Assembly: GCF_020536995.1 (NCBI RefSeq)
Contig: NC_068358.1
Coordinates: 47,091,082-47,155,081 of the forward strand
Origin: Dreissena polymorpha
Lineage: Eukaryota > Mollusca > Bivalvia > Myida > Dreissenidae
Length of the DNA: 64,000 bases
Direction of reading: 5' to 3'
The position numbers were made by a program, and so were the translations under genes. Positions 1-10,647 of the stretch are shown here, piece after piece (position 1 is the first letter of the stretch; every line of letters begins with the position of its first letter). The notes beneath the pieces were generated by a model, which made no database searches, had not been told where the DNA came from, and saw nothing but the letters and a program-made list of their open reading frames with translations.

Positions 1-231
1 AAAGAAATGCTTGATGTTTATGGCTATGTTCAAATTATCACTTGTACAGTTTAAAGTCCCAGTTTCCAAAGAAATCAGACCATTTTATTCTTGGAAATCA
101 AGTTGATAAATTGGATCTTTTATCTTATTTGCTGGCTAAAGAAATTATCTACTTTTCTAAATGTTCATTAAAACCTTACACATACAGCTTTCTTTTAATG
201 TTCAGAAATTCAGTGTTTTGATAAATCAACA

Positions 232-1152
232 TACACTTCAACACCGTTATTTCGAACACCCATAATCCGAAGTCACCATTATTTCGAAGTATTTTTCGGG
301 TCCCGATTTTGGTTCTTCTTTGTTTAATGTACAATTTCATTGTTAATCCAAACTTCGTTAAACCGAAGAAATCGTTAATTCGAAATGATTCTGTCGGTCC
401 CAACACTATAATTCGCACCTAATTATCAATCTTTAATCTGAAGTCAAAACTGCAAAACACTGAGCGTAATTTCACACATTTGTCATCTGCCCGTGGCCGG
501 TCAAAAGCCGATAATTACACCTTTGTCGTCTGCGCGTAGCGTGTTAGTTTTATAATGTCGTCACAACGACTACGACGAGGCTGACAACACAAGAACGAAC
601 ATGATATCCAATCAACGACGTAAGGCAGTTCTGCGAGCAAAACACGGGCGGAAGCGAGTTCTTCAATGTCCTTGACAAATAGGAGAAATGCTGCTAACGC
701 CGGTGTTCAGAAAGACATCTCGTCTTATTTAAAAAATGTTAATTCATTTCCGAAAATGTATTCATATGTATTTACATGTATGTTAATTTGTGCTATTCGT
801 TATATTTTATATGTTCTGATAATTCGTGCTATTCGTGATATTTTATATGTTTTGATAATTTGTGCTATTCATTATATTTTCTATGTTCTGTAATTAGAGA
901 AAAATAAAAAGAAGAAAAAGAATCGTTTTATTCCTCCGTTTGTTACAAGTAGAAATCTATTGCTATCTGACTAGTTTACGTGTTTAATTAAAACAATTAT
1001 TAATAGTAAAGTGTAACCGAACAATTCCAATTCCACAACGCTATATATTACAAAATCAAAGAAGTCTTCTGTCAAATGTTTATGTCAAATTATTGTTAAT
1101 CCGAAGTTTTTTTAACGGTCCCGACGACTTGAAATAACAGTGTTGAAGTGTA
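232..1152. mobile_element. pogo/Tc1-mariner-like MITE, 921 bp
   Basis: The ends are near-perfect inverted repeats: TACACTTCAACAC at the left and its complement GTGTTGAAGTGTA at the right, followed inward by GTTATTTC and its inverse. TA sits at both outer edges, as expected for Tc1/mariner/pogo target duplication. The inside repeats short TTCGAA/CCGAAG blocks in both orientations near the ends and has no transposase. The 75-codon plus-strand frame at 666-893 is low complexity (repeated ATT-rich units) and is not taken as a gene. The pogo assignment rests on TA and TIR style only. Confidence 0.65.
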
Positions 1153-1306
1153 CATTACAAATAAACACACATTTGTATAAATGAAGTGATACTTAATATA
1201 TTTTCTTCAGGCTAACCATACTATTATATTCTTGTGTAAATGCGAAGGTCAGCTAATGTAAAATACTTCTAAAGTTCATCTTTAAACATCGCCACATAAA
1301 CCAAAA

Positions 1307-1535
1307 TTAACCCATTTATGCCTACCGTCTAGAAAAAAGGCCTTGGAAAACAGCGTAGACCCAGATGAGACGCCGAATGATGTGGCATCTCATCAGGGTC
1401 TGAGCTGTTTGCTTAAAGGAATTTCTTAAGAAATATTCTAAATATAGAAATAAATATACTAGACATCCCTAATTTTGGAAATAAATTGATCCAATTTAGA
1501 AGGATGGGAGAGTCCACTAGGCATAAATGGGTTAA
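1307..1535. mobile_element. TTAA-flanked palindromic MITE, family D copy 1
   Basis: The element is bounded by TTAA and TIRs CCCATTTATGCCTA...TAGGCATAAATGGG. It has an inner palindrome around GATGAGACGCC and a terminal half ending in GTCCACTAGGCATAAATGGG. The same sequence occurs at 46245-46456 and 63735-63964. TTAA target sites with TIRs starting CCC suggest piggyBac-type mobilisation. This copy lies only 22 bases past the donor site of the downstream DCAF12 exon. Confidence 0.75.
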
Positions 1536-1557
1536 GAAATCAAAGAATTTCTCTTAC

Positions 1558-3769
1558 CTCCCCAACACAATACGGATCAAATGACGGCAGTTTATACACA
1601 GCAACATCGTTGGTAAACTCAGCCCCTGTGGCAAGCAGTGTGTGAGACGGGTTAATGGCGACACTGTGGATTCCGCACGGGCACTCTGCGGGCACGCTTC
1701 GACTGCTGCTCTTTAACGATGGGATGACAACCACATCACTAGTCTGAGTGTCAAGCACCTTCAACTGTTACAAGAAAAAGACCAATTTTACTGGGAAATG
1801 GATATTATATACTCGGTCAGTGGTCTTGCATGACGACCCTGATTGTCAATTGAATACCTGTAGTTTTATCAGAGATTATGTATTTGCCAAAATTAACATG
1901 AATTTCATGTTGCAAAAAATAAAACAACAGAGTGTTCCAATAACAGATAGTGGCAAATTCAGCTAAAAAACAGGTCAAAGGGAGATGTTATGCAGTGGCC
2001 TGGTTAGCTCAATCAAGAGAGCACTCCCCCTGATAGCGACTTAGAGAGGCATCCCGGTTTAGAGTCCCAGACAAGTCCCACAATTCATGTTCAAGTGTGG
2101 TTTATGTCATTGTATGAACTTGTTCATGACCCCCCTCAAGCCTCAGGGCCCTCGTTTCGCACTTTTTACCGCCAAATATCGAATATAAATGTATACATGT
2201 ATTTATGTAAATCACATTAAAATATAGCAATTTGAGGTGTTGAATGGTTGGTAAAATGATCTTTTAAAATTCCCCTTTTCGCCCAAAACAACGCGAAATT
2301 CCCCCTCATGAGGTATGTGGGTGGCTTCCCCTGGCGGCAAGAGAGGGCCCTTAGCCTCTAATCAAACCGTCGAGGTCAGAGTGTAGAATCTTCGTTTTCA
2401 GCCAGGCAGCACTGGTTCAATACCATGCACAAGACCCATATGTAATGAGACAAACTTTGTCACATTAGAGGAGAGTGTGTGTGGTGGCCCTGTTAGCTCC
2501 ATCAGGAGAGCACTCGTCCTGATAGTGAGGTGTCCTCGGTTTGAGTCTGGGGCCGTTTGCAAATTTGGTGCCGAATGTGGGGCTATAATGTTTTCAGAGT
2601 AAACGTTAAAATGGTTAATTTATAAATTATACAAAAGCCCAAATCCCTGCATTTGAGATCTAAATCATATCCTAGTTAGGCCATAATGTTATCAGAGTAA
2701 ACTTTAAAATGGTTAATTTGTAAATTATACAAAAGCCCAAATCCCTGCATTTGAGATCTAAATCATATCCTAGTTGGGGTGCATGTCATGGTATGAACTT
2801 AGTCAGGCTAGGGGAGAGCTTGTGCGGTGGCCAGGTTAGCTCAGTCAGGAAAAAACTCGCGCCAATAGGAAGTTGTACTGGGTTCGAGTCATGGACAGGT
2901 ATCACAATTTTCTCACCTTGAGACAAGACCCCCAAGACATGGATATGGAAAAATAATTTGTACTTTACATGAAGCTGCAATAAAAAGACAACAAATGCTT
3001 TAATCTGCTTAATTATGCGTCAATGTTATTTGCATTGATCAGTTACCTAAAGCAATGGCGCCAATTACATTTGTGATGTTTCAATCGAATACTTGTAGAA
3101 AAAACAAAACTGAAATTGTTGCATGCAAACGTTTAAATGGGCAAGTTACGTAGTTTAACCCTTTATCACTTAGACACATATTCTTACACTTATGTAAATC
3201 CTAAGAAAGTTTACTTTAATTAAAGACCTGTCTCACTAGATTCAAGTTTTAAAGGCTTCATTTCAAACCCTCAAATACTGATGAGAAGCAAACAGCATAA
3301 AACCTGAACAGACTGCCAGTTACTCGCAGGCTGTTCTGGTTTTATGCTGTTTGTACATAGCCTTTTTCACTATGCCTTTGAGTGGGAAAGGGTTACCTCT
3401 AACTATTTTATAGTCAAGCGTAACACAAACTAGTCAAAATACAAGTAATTTTGATGAATTTATAAAGATCAATGTTGCACCATTTCAGTTACATCTAAAA
3501 AGTGACAGTCCTTACCTTATTGCATTTGGTTCCAAAAACAACTTGCTTGTGGTTCAACCATTTAGCAGAGAAGACTTTATTGATTTGTCCCAGTCTAAAC
3601 TCTTTCTCTCTAAAAAGTTGTGGCATTAACTGTGACACATAGTCATCCACTAAGTTCTGCGCATGAGAATCACTGATGTAGGCAGTCCCTGTTTCACGTC
3701 TTAGGGTGTATTTGAACAACTGTGTAGGAATGTTCACAGGGGACGGTACTGAGCCTCGGCATCTCGAGT
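1558..3769 (-). CDS. DCAF12: DCAF12 homologue, two internal exons (partial gene)
   Basis: DCAF12 is a WD-repeat substrate receptor that docks client proteins, including some with C-terminal Glu-Glu, on CUL4-DDB1 ubiquitin ligases. Exon a is 3769..3516 (minus) and ends at AATAAG|GTAAGG. Exon b is 1764..1558, with acceptor TTGTAACAG and donor GGGGAG|GTAAGAG. They join in phase 0. Exon a reads REKEFRLGQINKVFSAKWLN then HKQVVFGTKCNK, and exon b reads LKVLDTQTSDVVVIPSLK, then HSVAINPSHTLLATGAE and FDPYCVGE. This follows vertebrate DCAF12 (KEREFHLGTLNKVFASQWLN, GTKCN, LNPSRTLLATGG, LDPVCVGD) without gaps through the first WD repeat. The downstream WD exons lie beyond the left edge. The basic N-terminal exon was not found between 3770 and 10400. 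The acceptor of exon a is pyrimidine-poor, so its start is the least certain point. Confidence 0.87.
1990..2138 (+). repeat. tRNA-derived SINE copy 1
   Basis: An A-box-like TGGCCTGGTTAGCTCA is followed about 55 bases later by a B-box-like GGTTTAGAGTCC, the spacing of a tRNA-type pol III promoter. It matches the copies near 2483 and 2827 in this intron. The acceptor stem does not pair, so it is a SINE and not a tRNA gene. Confidence 0.6.
2145..2352. mobile_element. Small MITE with AGGGCCCTC ends
   Basis: Inverted ends AGGGCCCTC and GAGGGCCCTT bound about 208 bp without coding capacity. The 6-bp direct repeat AGCCTC lies immediately outside both ends (2139-2144 and 2353-2358), which fits a target-site duplication. 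It sits between the first SINE and the following tRNA-like block. Confidence 0.55.
2483..2560 (+). repeat. tRNA-derived SINE copy 2
   Basis: An A-box-like GTGGCCCTGTTAGCTC and a B-box-like GGTTTGAGTC at 2538-2547 repeat the pattern of the copies at 1990 and 2827. A further degenerate B-box, GGTTCAATACC, lies near 2410. Confidence 0.55.
2585..2777. repeat. 98-bp direct tandem duplication
   Basis: Two head-to-tail copies of a 98-bp unit starting ATAATGTT.TCAGAGTAAAC and ending ATCATATCCTAGTT begin at 2585 and 2683. They differ by only a few bases, which points to a recent local duplication inside the SINE-rich DCAF12 intron. Confidence 0.85.
2827..2905 (+). repeat. tRNA-derived SINE copy 3
   Basis: An A-box-like GGTGGCCAGGTTAGCTCAG and a good B-box GGGTTCGAGTC near 2880 make this the best-preserved of the three. 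It is preceded, like copy 2, by a GGGGAGAG-type leader. Confidence 0.6.
3155..3396. mobile_element. Palindromic MITE, family F
   Basis: The ends are inverted: TTAACCCTTT at the left and AAAGGGTTAC at the right. Inside is a strong hairpin, AGCAAACAGCATAAAACC...GGTTTTATGCTGTTTG, around CCAGTTACTCGCAGG. There is no coding capacity. The outer tetranucleotides are TTAA and TTAC, close to a TTAA target site. Confidence 0.65.
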
Positions 3770-3908
3770 CTGTTTTCAACAAATATTTATCTAGGTAAAT
3801 AATAATTATATAATTTATATGCAAGGGCAGGCTATTGTGTCATCTAAAACAATATACTATAGGCAATATTCAATAGAAATTATACAGCTGCATAAAATCA
3901 ATATAAAA

Positions 3909-5073
3909 TAGAAATGGCGCGGCAGAGGCCGACGCGTATCCCCACACCGCATGTTTGACCCAGGGGCGCCCCAGGGTTGGTAATGGGGCCATGCATAGTT
4001 GAGATTGACCATATTGTCATAAGAGAAGTTCAGTATCAATTAGAAGTGAATCGGTGTAGAAATGAAGAAAAAATAGTAAAAGACAATTTTCGGTGGGTGT
4101 GGCCTATTATGTGCGGGGCGCCCCAAGGTTGGTAATGGGGCCATACATAGTTGAGATTGACCATATTGTCATAAGAGATGTTCAGTATCAATTTGAAGTA
4201 AATCGGTGTAGAAATGAAGAAATTATAGTAAAAGGCAATTTTGGGTGGGTGTGGCCTATGTGGGCGGGGCGCCCCAGGGTTGGTAATGGCGCCATGCATA
4301 GTTGAGATTGACTGTATTGTCAAAAAAGAGGTTCAGTATCAATTTGAAGTGAATCAGTGTAGAAATGAAGAAATTATAGTAAAAGGCAATTTTGGTTGGG
4401 CGTGGCCAATGTGGGCGGGGCGCCCCAGGGTTGGTAATGGGGCCATGCATAGCTGAGATTGACCGTATTGTCATAAGAGAGGTTCAGTATGAATTTGAAG
4501 TAAATCGGTGTATAAATGAAGAAATTATAGTAAAAGGCAATTTTGGGTGGGCGTGGCCTATGTGGGCGGGGTGCCCTAGGGTTGGTAATGGGGCCATGCA
4601 TAGTTGAGATTGACCGCATTGTGATAAGAGAGGTTCATTATCAATTTGAAGTGAATCGGTGTAGAAATGAAGAAATTATAGTAAAAGGCAATTTTGGGTG
4701 GGCGTGGCCTATGTGGCCATGGGCGCCCCAGGGTTGGTAATGGGGCCATGCATAGTTGAGATTGACCGTATTGTCATAAGAGAGGCTCAGTATCAATTTG
4801 AAGTTAATCGGTGCAGAAGTGAAGACGTTTATGTAAAATAACATAAAAAAATGAGTGAAAATCTCTGACCCGGCCCGCCCCAACCCCCATAACTTTTGAC
4901 CCAGGGGTCAGATCAAAACTCGTCACTGTCACCGTCGCACATATGCTCATAGCTACCAGGTATGTTAGTTTCAAGGTTCTAGTGCAAATAGTGTAGGAGG
5001 AGCAGGTGGCCAGGACGGACATCGGACAGACAAATATCACCACAATATCCCCACTTTTTCTCCGAAAAATGTG
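3909..5073 (+). mobile_element. Pearl/Helitron-like element with six 151-bp tandem units (copy 1)
   Basis: A conserved left part (TAGAAATGGCGCGGCAGAGG...) is followed by tandem units whose landmark TTGGTAATGG recurs at 3977, 4129, 4280, 4431, 4582 and 4734, a 151-152 bp period. A conserved right part runs to the stem CCCCACTTTTTCTCCGAAAAA. The same left part, array and right part recur at 46838-47850, so the array is internal to a dispersed element. This is the layout of bivalve pearl elements (central satellite units between fixed flanks), which are regarded as non-autonomous and Helitron-related; that family assignment is from memory. Reading frames here are created by the repeat. Confidence 0.75.
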
Positions 5074-5084
5074 CAGCTAACTTT

Positions 5085-5390
5085 ACAAGAGCACCGAATA
5101 ACGGGTGCCGACCCTTGATCAGCTTTGGGTGCAGTTTTGAATAAATGAAAGCTTGTCAGAAGTGACCTTGACCTTTGACCTAGTGACCCCAAAATGGGTG
5201 TGGCGTGTAGAACTCATCAAGGTGCATCTACATATGAAGTTTCAAAGTATACGGTGGAAGCACTTTGATTTTAGAGCCTATGTTATGGTTTTAGCACAAC
5301 GCGGACGCCGGAATGCAGACGCCGGACGCAAGCTGGCTATGACAATACCTCAGGGTTTCTCCAAACTGCCAAGCTAATAAAAATTTAAAA
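5085..5390 (+). mobile_element. 147-bp-unit element, single-unit copy
   Basis: It begins ACAAGAGCACCGAATAACGG, holds one GTGACCTTGACCTTTGACC unit with the GGGTGTGGCGTGTAGAACTC body, and ends in a GGACGCCGGA...GCCAAGCTAATAAAAA tail. The same head and tail flank six units at 13495-14540 and one at 16991-17230. It starts 12 bases after the end of the preceding pearl-like element. The CTAA near the end is compatible with a Helitron-type CTRR terminus (inference). Confidence 0.65.
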
Positions 5391-6065
5391 TCAATGGAGA
5401 AACTGAGGTTCAAATGTTGGAAATTTCAATGTAGGGCTTCTAATATATATCAAACATAGCAGTATCCCGCTTTCAACCCAAACCTTTACTGTCGTTTATG
5501 AGAAAAAAAAAAGGTTTTAAAATTTGCCAAAGACAAGAATGTTGAAAGAAATCTTGTAGTTGCAATAATTCAACACTCAGCTTTACAACCATAAGGGGTG
5601 CTGAGAGTTGCAATGCACCATCAATTTTTCAAAGGTGCAAAATTTGATCACCAATTCAAAGGCTAAGGAACACTGAAACTGCAAAAAAAGTATCAACGTT
5701 TGCCTTTCATAACCAAAAAGCAATGCAAATGGTACCATTAAAGCACAACACAATTGCTTTTTATTTACTTCATTTATTTTTCTAACCATCTATCCACCAT
5801 ATTGGAAAAATGGCGAAATGTTGCCAACTTAAAGTGTCGCTATCGGTTAGGTTGCAGTACACCAAAATGACCAATTGCTTTTCATTCATTAAATTTAATA
5901 ACAGACATTCTGACTATCATACAATATTTTGGCTTATAGAACTCACATTAAGAAAATCTGCATCTAGAGAGCTTTGTTGGCTGAGACATGAACTTTGTGT
6001 GATGAAGCCTAAGACTTAATGAATTATGATGTCAAACTTTGTGTTGTTTCAAATTTCAGAATTTC
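5391..6065. other. No gene or element recognised
   Basis: AT-rich DNA between two mobile elements. Open frames on both strands are short and resemble nothing known. It is probably part of the DCAF12 5' intron if its first exon lies further right. Confidence 0.5.
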
Positions 6066-7666
6066 CAGGGGTGGCGAAATCTCAAAAAACTATACTTGTC
6101 CACGGACAACCATTTAGGAAATTTAACTTGTCCGTAGCTGAACTACACTTGTCCGTTTATGTTTATATAAATTATAAACGCATTTATTGATTAATGTTAA
6201 ATAATGTGGAATATATCAAAATGAGTATGATTTGCTTGTTTTGTTTATAATTATATTTCAATGGTACATGCATTATAGCAGTATATTATAAACAATATAA
6301 AGACTTTCTCAAACTTTTAATCTTGCGAAGCTAGTGTAATTAAAATATGTGCTGAACATAAGTACATAGTAATCTTAACAAATTAAACTAGTACTCCAAT
6401 ATGTGAACCTCTGAGTCATCAGACTGAGGCTCCGCTACTGGTAGCAATTTGATTATATAAACTGGTAACCATTGAAAATCTGTCAGCCAAGTTTCTTGAA
6501 AAGTTCTAGTGCGTTTACTTAGATAATATTTTTTATCAGAATCTTTCTTAGTTTTTTGGGAGGTTGGCTGCTCAAAGCTTCGGGTTTCTGCTCTGTTGTT
6601 GAAGATTAAAAAAAAAAGTTTCATCATTTCCATTAAAGTCTTCTTAAATAACAAGGTAGACCGTGTTTTGATTATCTTAGATTGATACTTTTTATTTCCG
6701 TGTGATTGTAAACATAAAGAAACCAGTCTGTACACTGTCTAACAGTCGGGTCGAATGTTGAAAATGCGGCATGGTCCCGGTCTCTTATAGAATAAGGGAG
6801 ATCACTGCGCAGGAAAGTGCACGTATTTTAGCAATCTCCATGCAGAGTTGTCGTTCCTTGCTGTCACATACAACTCTGCGAAAGGCTCAGCCCTTCATTT
6901 TGTCTATACAATAGATAAAACCGAACAAACGCATTCAACGTATATTTGATTGGATATTTAAGATCGCATGCATTAAATTAAGAAATATGACTTTTAAATG
7001 TACGATAAATCGTGCAAAAACTTGCGAGTTTTAATGCAACTCTTTGGAACTAATTTATTGCCCATTTGCGCAGATGGAATCATTCCACGCACTTCACAAA
7101 TGTTAACAATTGAACATTTTTTTTTTTTGAGTGACGTTAGGAATTACTTCGACGTGTGTATGTATGTTGGTTTCTTAACATAAAAAAACCTTATCAATTT
7201 TATAATAATGAATTAAGACTGATATAAGATATCATGGTATGAGATGGTTTTCTTTAATTCAGTGAATGCAATGTAACCGTCGTTCAAGAGATGGTTTAGT
7301 ATTCTGTAACCTCAATGATGATCGCTTTGAATGATCATGACATAAATGAGACGCTTTCATAACAATAGTCCGTTCTGAGCCCAACACAGAGGTGAATGAA
7401 ATGTAACCGTCGTGCAAGAGATTGAAATTTTAGCTTGCTTGCTCCGCAAATAGCACTGACAATGTAATCGCATGTCAACATCCGGTTTTGTAAAACTTAA
7501 TTACGGCTCTAATACTATGTATTTTTGTATACCTTGACGCGACTTTTAAAAAACTTGTTGTCCACGGACAACTTAATTGAAAAAAATCAGTTGCCCACTT
7601 GGCCTGTTGCCCAGACAAGCCAATGTACGACTCGGGCAACTCGGACATTTGATTTCGCCACCCCTG
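6066..7666 (-). mobile_element. hAT-like DNA transposon, internally deleted, 1.6 kb
   Basis: Perfect 16-bp inverted ends CAGGGGTGGCGAAATC and GATTTCGCCACCCCTG bound the element. CAGGG-type ends are typical of hAT. The palindromic subterminal motif TGTCCACGGACA occurs near both ends (about 6098 and 7558). The minus strand holds one transposase-like exon (6735..6388). No clear target duplication remains: the outer 8 bases are AGAATTTC and AAGAAGAA. Confidence 0.65.
6388..6735 (-). pseudogene. hAT/ZNF862-KIAA1586-like transposase N-terminal fragment
   Basis: The C-terminal half reads KKYYLSKRTRTFQETWLTDF then QWLP. This matches the K-R-x-F-Q-x-x-W-L-x-x-F-x-W-L signature that opens the zinc-finger region of hAT-derived proteins such as KIAA1586 and ZNF862. 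The frame then ends, and no BED/TTF finger, DDE core or hAT dimerisation domain follows. It is therefore a remnant inside the 6066-7666 element and not a host gene. The family call is from the motif alone. Confidence 0.5.
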
Positions 7667-7760
7667 AAGAAGAATAGTGTGTTGAAACATCAGGGTGTTT
7701 TTAAGGGCGCATGCAAAGGATAAAGCTTGTAGGTTGCCATTCAGGTAAATTAACATGTTT

Positions 7761-7898
7761 TCAAAGTTTATCAATTGCTTTCCGCAATTTGTCACAAACG
7801 AAGTCGGTTAAGGGATGGGCACTGATCAGCTGCCGAGTTGACCTGCGGTTGTGTTTATGAAGAGGTGCATAGGGAGTCTGTTTATATGGACTTGACAT
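7761..7898 (-). CDS. 45-codon open frame, function unknown
   Basis: The frame starts MSSPYKQTPYAPLHKHNRR and ends TDFVCDKLRKAIDKL followed by TGA. Its composition (Lys/Arg, His, amphipathic tail) looks more protein-like than nearby AT-rich frames. It begins right after an AG that could be a splice acceptor (GACAATAAG|ATG). I do not recognise the family. It could be a terminal exon, a micropeptide or chance. It lies 95 bases outside the hAT-like element and on the strand of DCAF12 and TPGS2. Confidence 0.2.
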   Translation of the reverse strand: MSSPYKQTPYAPLHKHNRRSTRQLISAHPLTDFVCDKLRKAIDKL

Positions 7899-8094
7899 CT
7901 TATTGTCACTGATAAAATTAACCAACCATTAAACTTGTAAAACATTGCAATGTTTCAATCTTATAAATTTATTAGACTGTGGTTTAACAAGTTTTGCATC
8001 GTGATTTCAAGCTTATTCAGCTTTCAAGTAATTATCTTAAAGATTCTTCTTCTTTGCATTAAGTGCAGGGCTTCTCTAGAGCATTGAAACACTT

Positions 8095-8175
8095 GTACTA
8101 TATAAGAAGTCCTGGGTCCTTGAACCCATTACCTTCCGATCACTAGACAGAAACTGTATCCACTTTGCCATGGCG
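8095..8175 (-). repeat. Degenerate tRNA-like SINE fragment
   Basis: Read on the minus strand, an A-box-like ATGGCAAAGTGGATAC is followed by a B-box-like GGGTTCAAGGACC at the normal spacing. The stems are not conserved. Apart from this, 7899-9375 holds nothing recognisable. Confidence 0.4.
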
Positions 8176-9375
8176 AACTTATTTGTATACATTAAAACAC
8201 CCTTGGGCTCATGTGTTTTTAAAATACAGACGCAAACATTTAAATAACATGACTTGCACAATAGAAACCTACAATACTTTTATCAGAGTATATCAGAAAA
8301 AAAAATTCAAGAACATATTGCAAGTGCAGTATTGTAGTCATGCTAAAGTCTGCAACATGGAAAATTTAGTTTTTTAAATGGTAACTTTACATTCATGTAA
8401 CAATATTTTTAATTATATTATATGCCTTGGAATGGGTCAGATATTCGGATCCGCTGGAAAAGTGCCATAATTTGCAGTTATTAATTTATTAATAAATCTC
8501 GACACTATGAAGTTAAACAAGATCCTAAGTACTGAACAAGGCGATTAGTGTTAAGTCAATAAGTGTAGTGCAAGTTGCAACTTTCCTCTTGCTATTTATC
8601 ACAGTGAAAAAAACGATTTTAAGCAACAATCAAACAGCACATAGTTACCCCTTGTTATTCCCATAGCGTAGATTTCGTTTTCACTTTAAAGAAGATCTGC
8701 AAATAAACATATTTATTCAGTAAACTATTGCATTAACTTAGAAGTTAGAACGTAAATGTTTTGTTTTGAAATCGTCGTTGAACAGTACAAGGGAGGCCAC
8801 TCTTAAAATAGTTTTGGTCAATGTGTATTCTGCGGATTCCGAACTTCGCCAACAAGCGGGTCTGTCCAAGTGATGCAAAAGCAAAGTGCATATACAGAGC
8901 CCAAATCAGCATCATATGTATGATGGATGTATAGTATGGGGCAGGGGATTTGATTTTTAAAAAAGATGCATTTTTAAAGCCTCAAATATACTCTTCTGAT
9001 GTGAAAAGTCGGAGTAAAGTCAATTTTTGTGGTCAGTCTTTGCCTGTCGTGCGTTCTCAATTCATATTTTCTGTCTCAATCGCCCTGAAATATGGTACCG
9101 TTTTTTTCTACCTGTTGATCACTTAGATGGACACGCCAGGTAGCCAAGGGCCGCAGGTCCTCCAGACAGCAGTAGAGATTCATTATTGTCCCCTCCGCCA
9201 AGATATACTGATTTTGGTTTAGCTCATTAATTAGAGCACAAAGTCTATGTTCTTGGTCAGTTTTACCTGTTGTGCGGTCTCAATGTTTAGTTTGTTACTA
9301 CTTTTGATCCAACATTTTTTATCTAATCATAATGGAAGTTGGTCCAAAGGTTGATATTGACATTACATATCAGCA

Positions 9376-9602
9376 GTGCTCTTTGAAAAAGGGGTTTAAT
9401 GGATGTGCATAAAGTGTCATCCCACACAGGCTAATCAGGGACTACACTTTCAGCTTGTATTATATTTTTCATTTTAAGAAAGTCTCTTCTTGCCAAAAAT
9501 CCAGGCGGAAAGTGTCATCCCTGATTAGCCTGTGCGGACCGCACAGGCTAATCTGGGATGACACTTAACACACATGCATTTAACCCCCTTCTCACAGAGC
9601 AC
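9376..9602. mobile_element. Palindromic MITE, family B copy 1
   Basis: Long imperfect inverted ends GTGCTCTTTGAAAAAGGGG...CCCCCTTCTCACAGAGCAC enclose AAGTGTCATCCC...GGGATGACACTT. A central palindrome is built on ATTAGCCTGTGCGGACCGCA. It has no coding capacity. Related copies lie at 11105-11367 and 15617-15848. Confidence 0.75.
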
Positions 9603-10400
9603 GGTTCAAATCTGTTATTATCTCTGGTGTAACAATGCACAAACTGTTATAAAGGTTATAAATTGTATAATAAGTTGTGTAAAAAAAGCCTCATCAAGAA
9701 GTGTGATCTATTTGCTTATGTGCAAATCTAGGAAAACTTATAATTTTAATGTGACACATTTATAAAATATGGGCCATATTGAAGATTCTGTAAAGCTAAT
9801 GTTAAGAAATCCGCCTATAAAGCTCGAATGTAAATATAACAAATGCAATGAATTACTTGATATATTATTTTTGTTCAATGAAGCCATTCTTTTTTAACGT
9901 ATCAATATATAGTAACATAATATATTGGGTATGGTAAATACTGATAATATTTTATAATAAATCACTAATTGTAATTATGATATAACAATAATTCAAGAGA
10001 CTCGCACTTAAAGTTCCTTCATGTACTGGTATATTAACTAAAAATTCCATGGTTGTTCAAACAACACCTCAAATTATTTTGAGCATGCAAACACACTGAT
10101 GGGGACACCTCCAACATCATTGGAACTCAGAACTTTTAATTCAAAGCAGAATACATATAGTTAAATGTGGTGAACACCTCTTATCTTGTAAATATACCAC
10201 ATGGATAAAATAACTGTGCCATTATTTAACAATTGACCATCTTGCCCTTTTCAAATCCAAGCTGGAGCACTGCATGTTGCTGCATTTCATGTAACATAAA
10301 TAAAATGTGCCAATAGCTAAAGTGAGGACAACAGTTTACCCAATGATAAACGTACCAAGAGTTGGTATGATTAAGAAGAAATTAACGCACAATTATTAAT
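9603..10400. other. AT-rich spacer downstream of TPGS2
   Basis: No exon, repeat family or RNA gene is recognised. It separates the TPGS2 3' end from the 7.7-9.6 kb region. Confidence 0.5.
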
Positions 10401-10647
10401 AAATTTATTTCATTTGTTGCAATCTGTGCAAACAATCATACCAATATACTTTAAAAAGTTAATACACCAATTTAACTTTGATCATCGTTTCATCGCCAAA
10501 TTTATGGCAAAACAACATTGTTTTGCTTCATGTGATGTTTCTGAACACCAAACAATCTCAACACAAAAGCCCACACTGTACATCTGGTAGGATGTAAAGG
10601 CGTAAGGCAATCAAATGTATCGCATATTTTGTTGTCCTATGCATGCC

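Noticed and set aside
4036-4883. Several overlapping 65-95 codon frames on both strands (also at 46835-47534)
   Set aside because: They are the same 151-bp tandem unit read in rotating frames; the peptides repeat and have no domain.
9060-9200. Minus-strand frames around 9.1-9.2 kb with an exon-like look, considered as the missing DCAF12 first exon
   Set aside because: No similarity to the basic DCAF12 N terminus, and frame choice is ambiguous.
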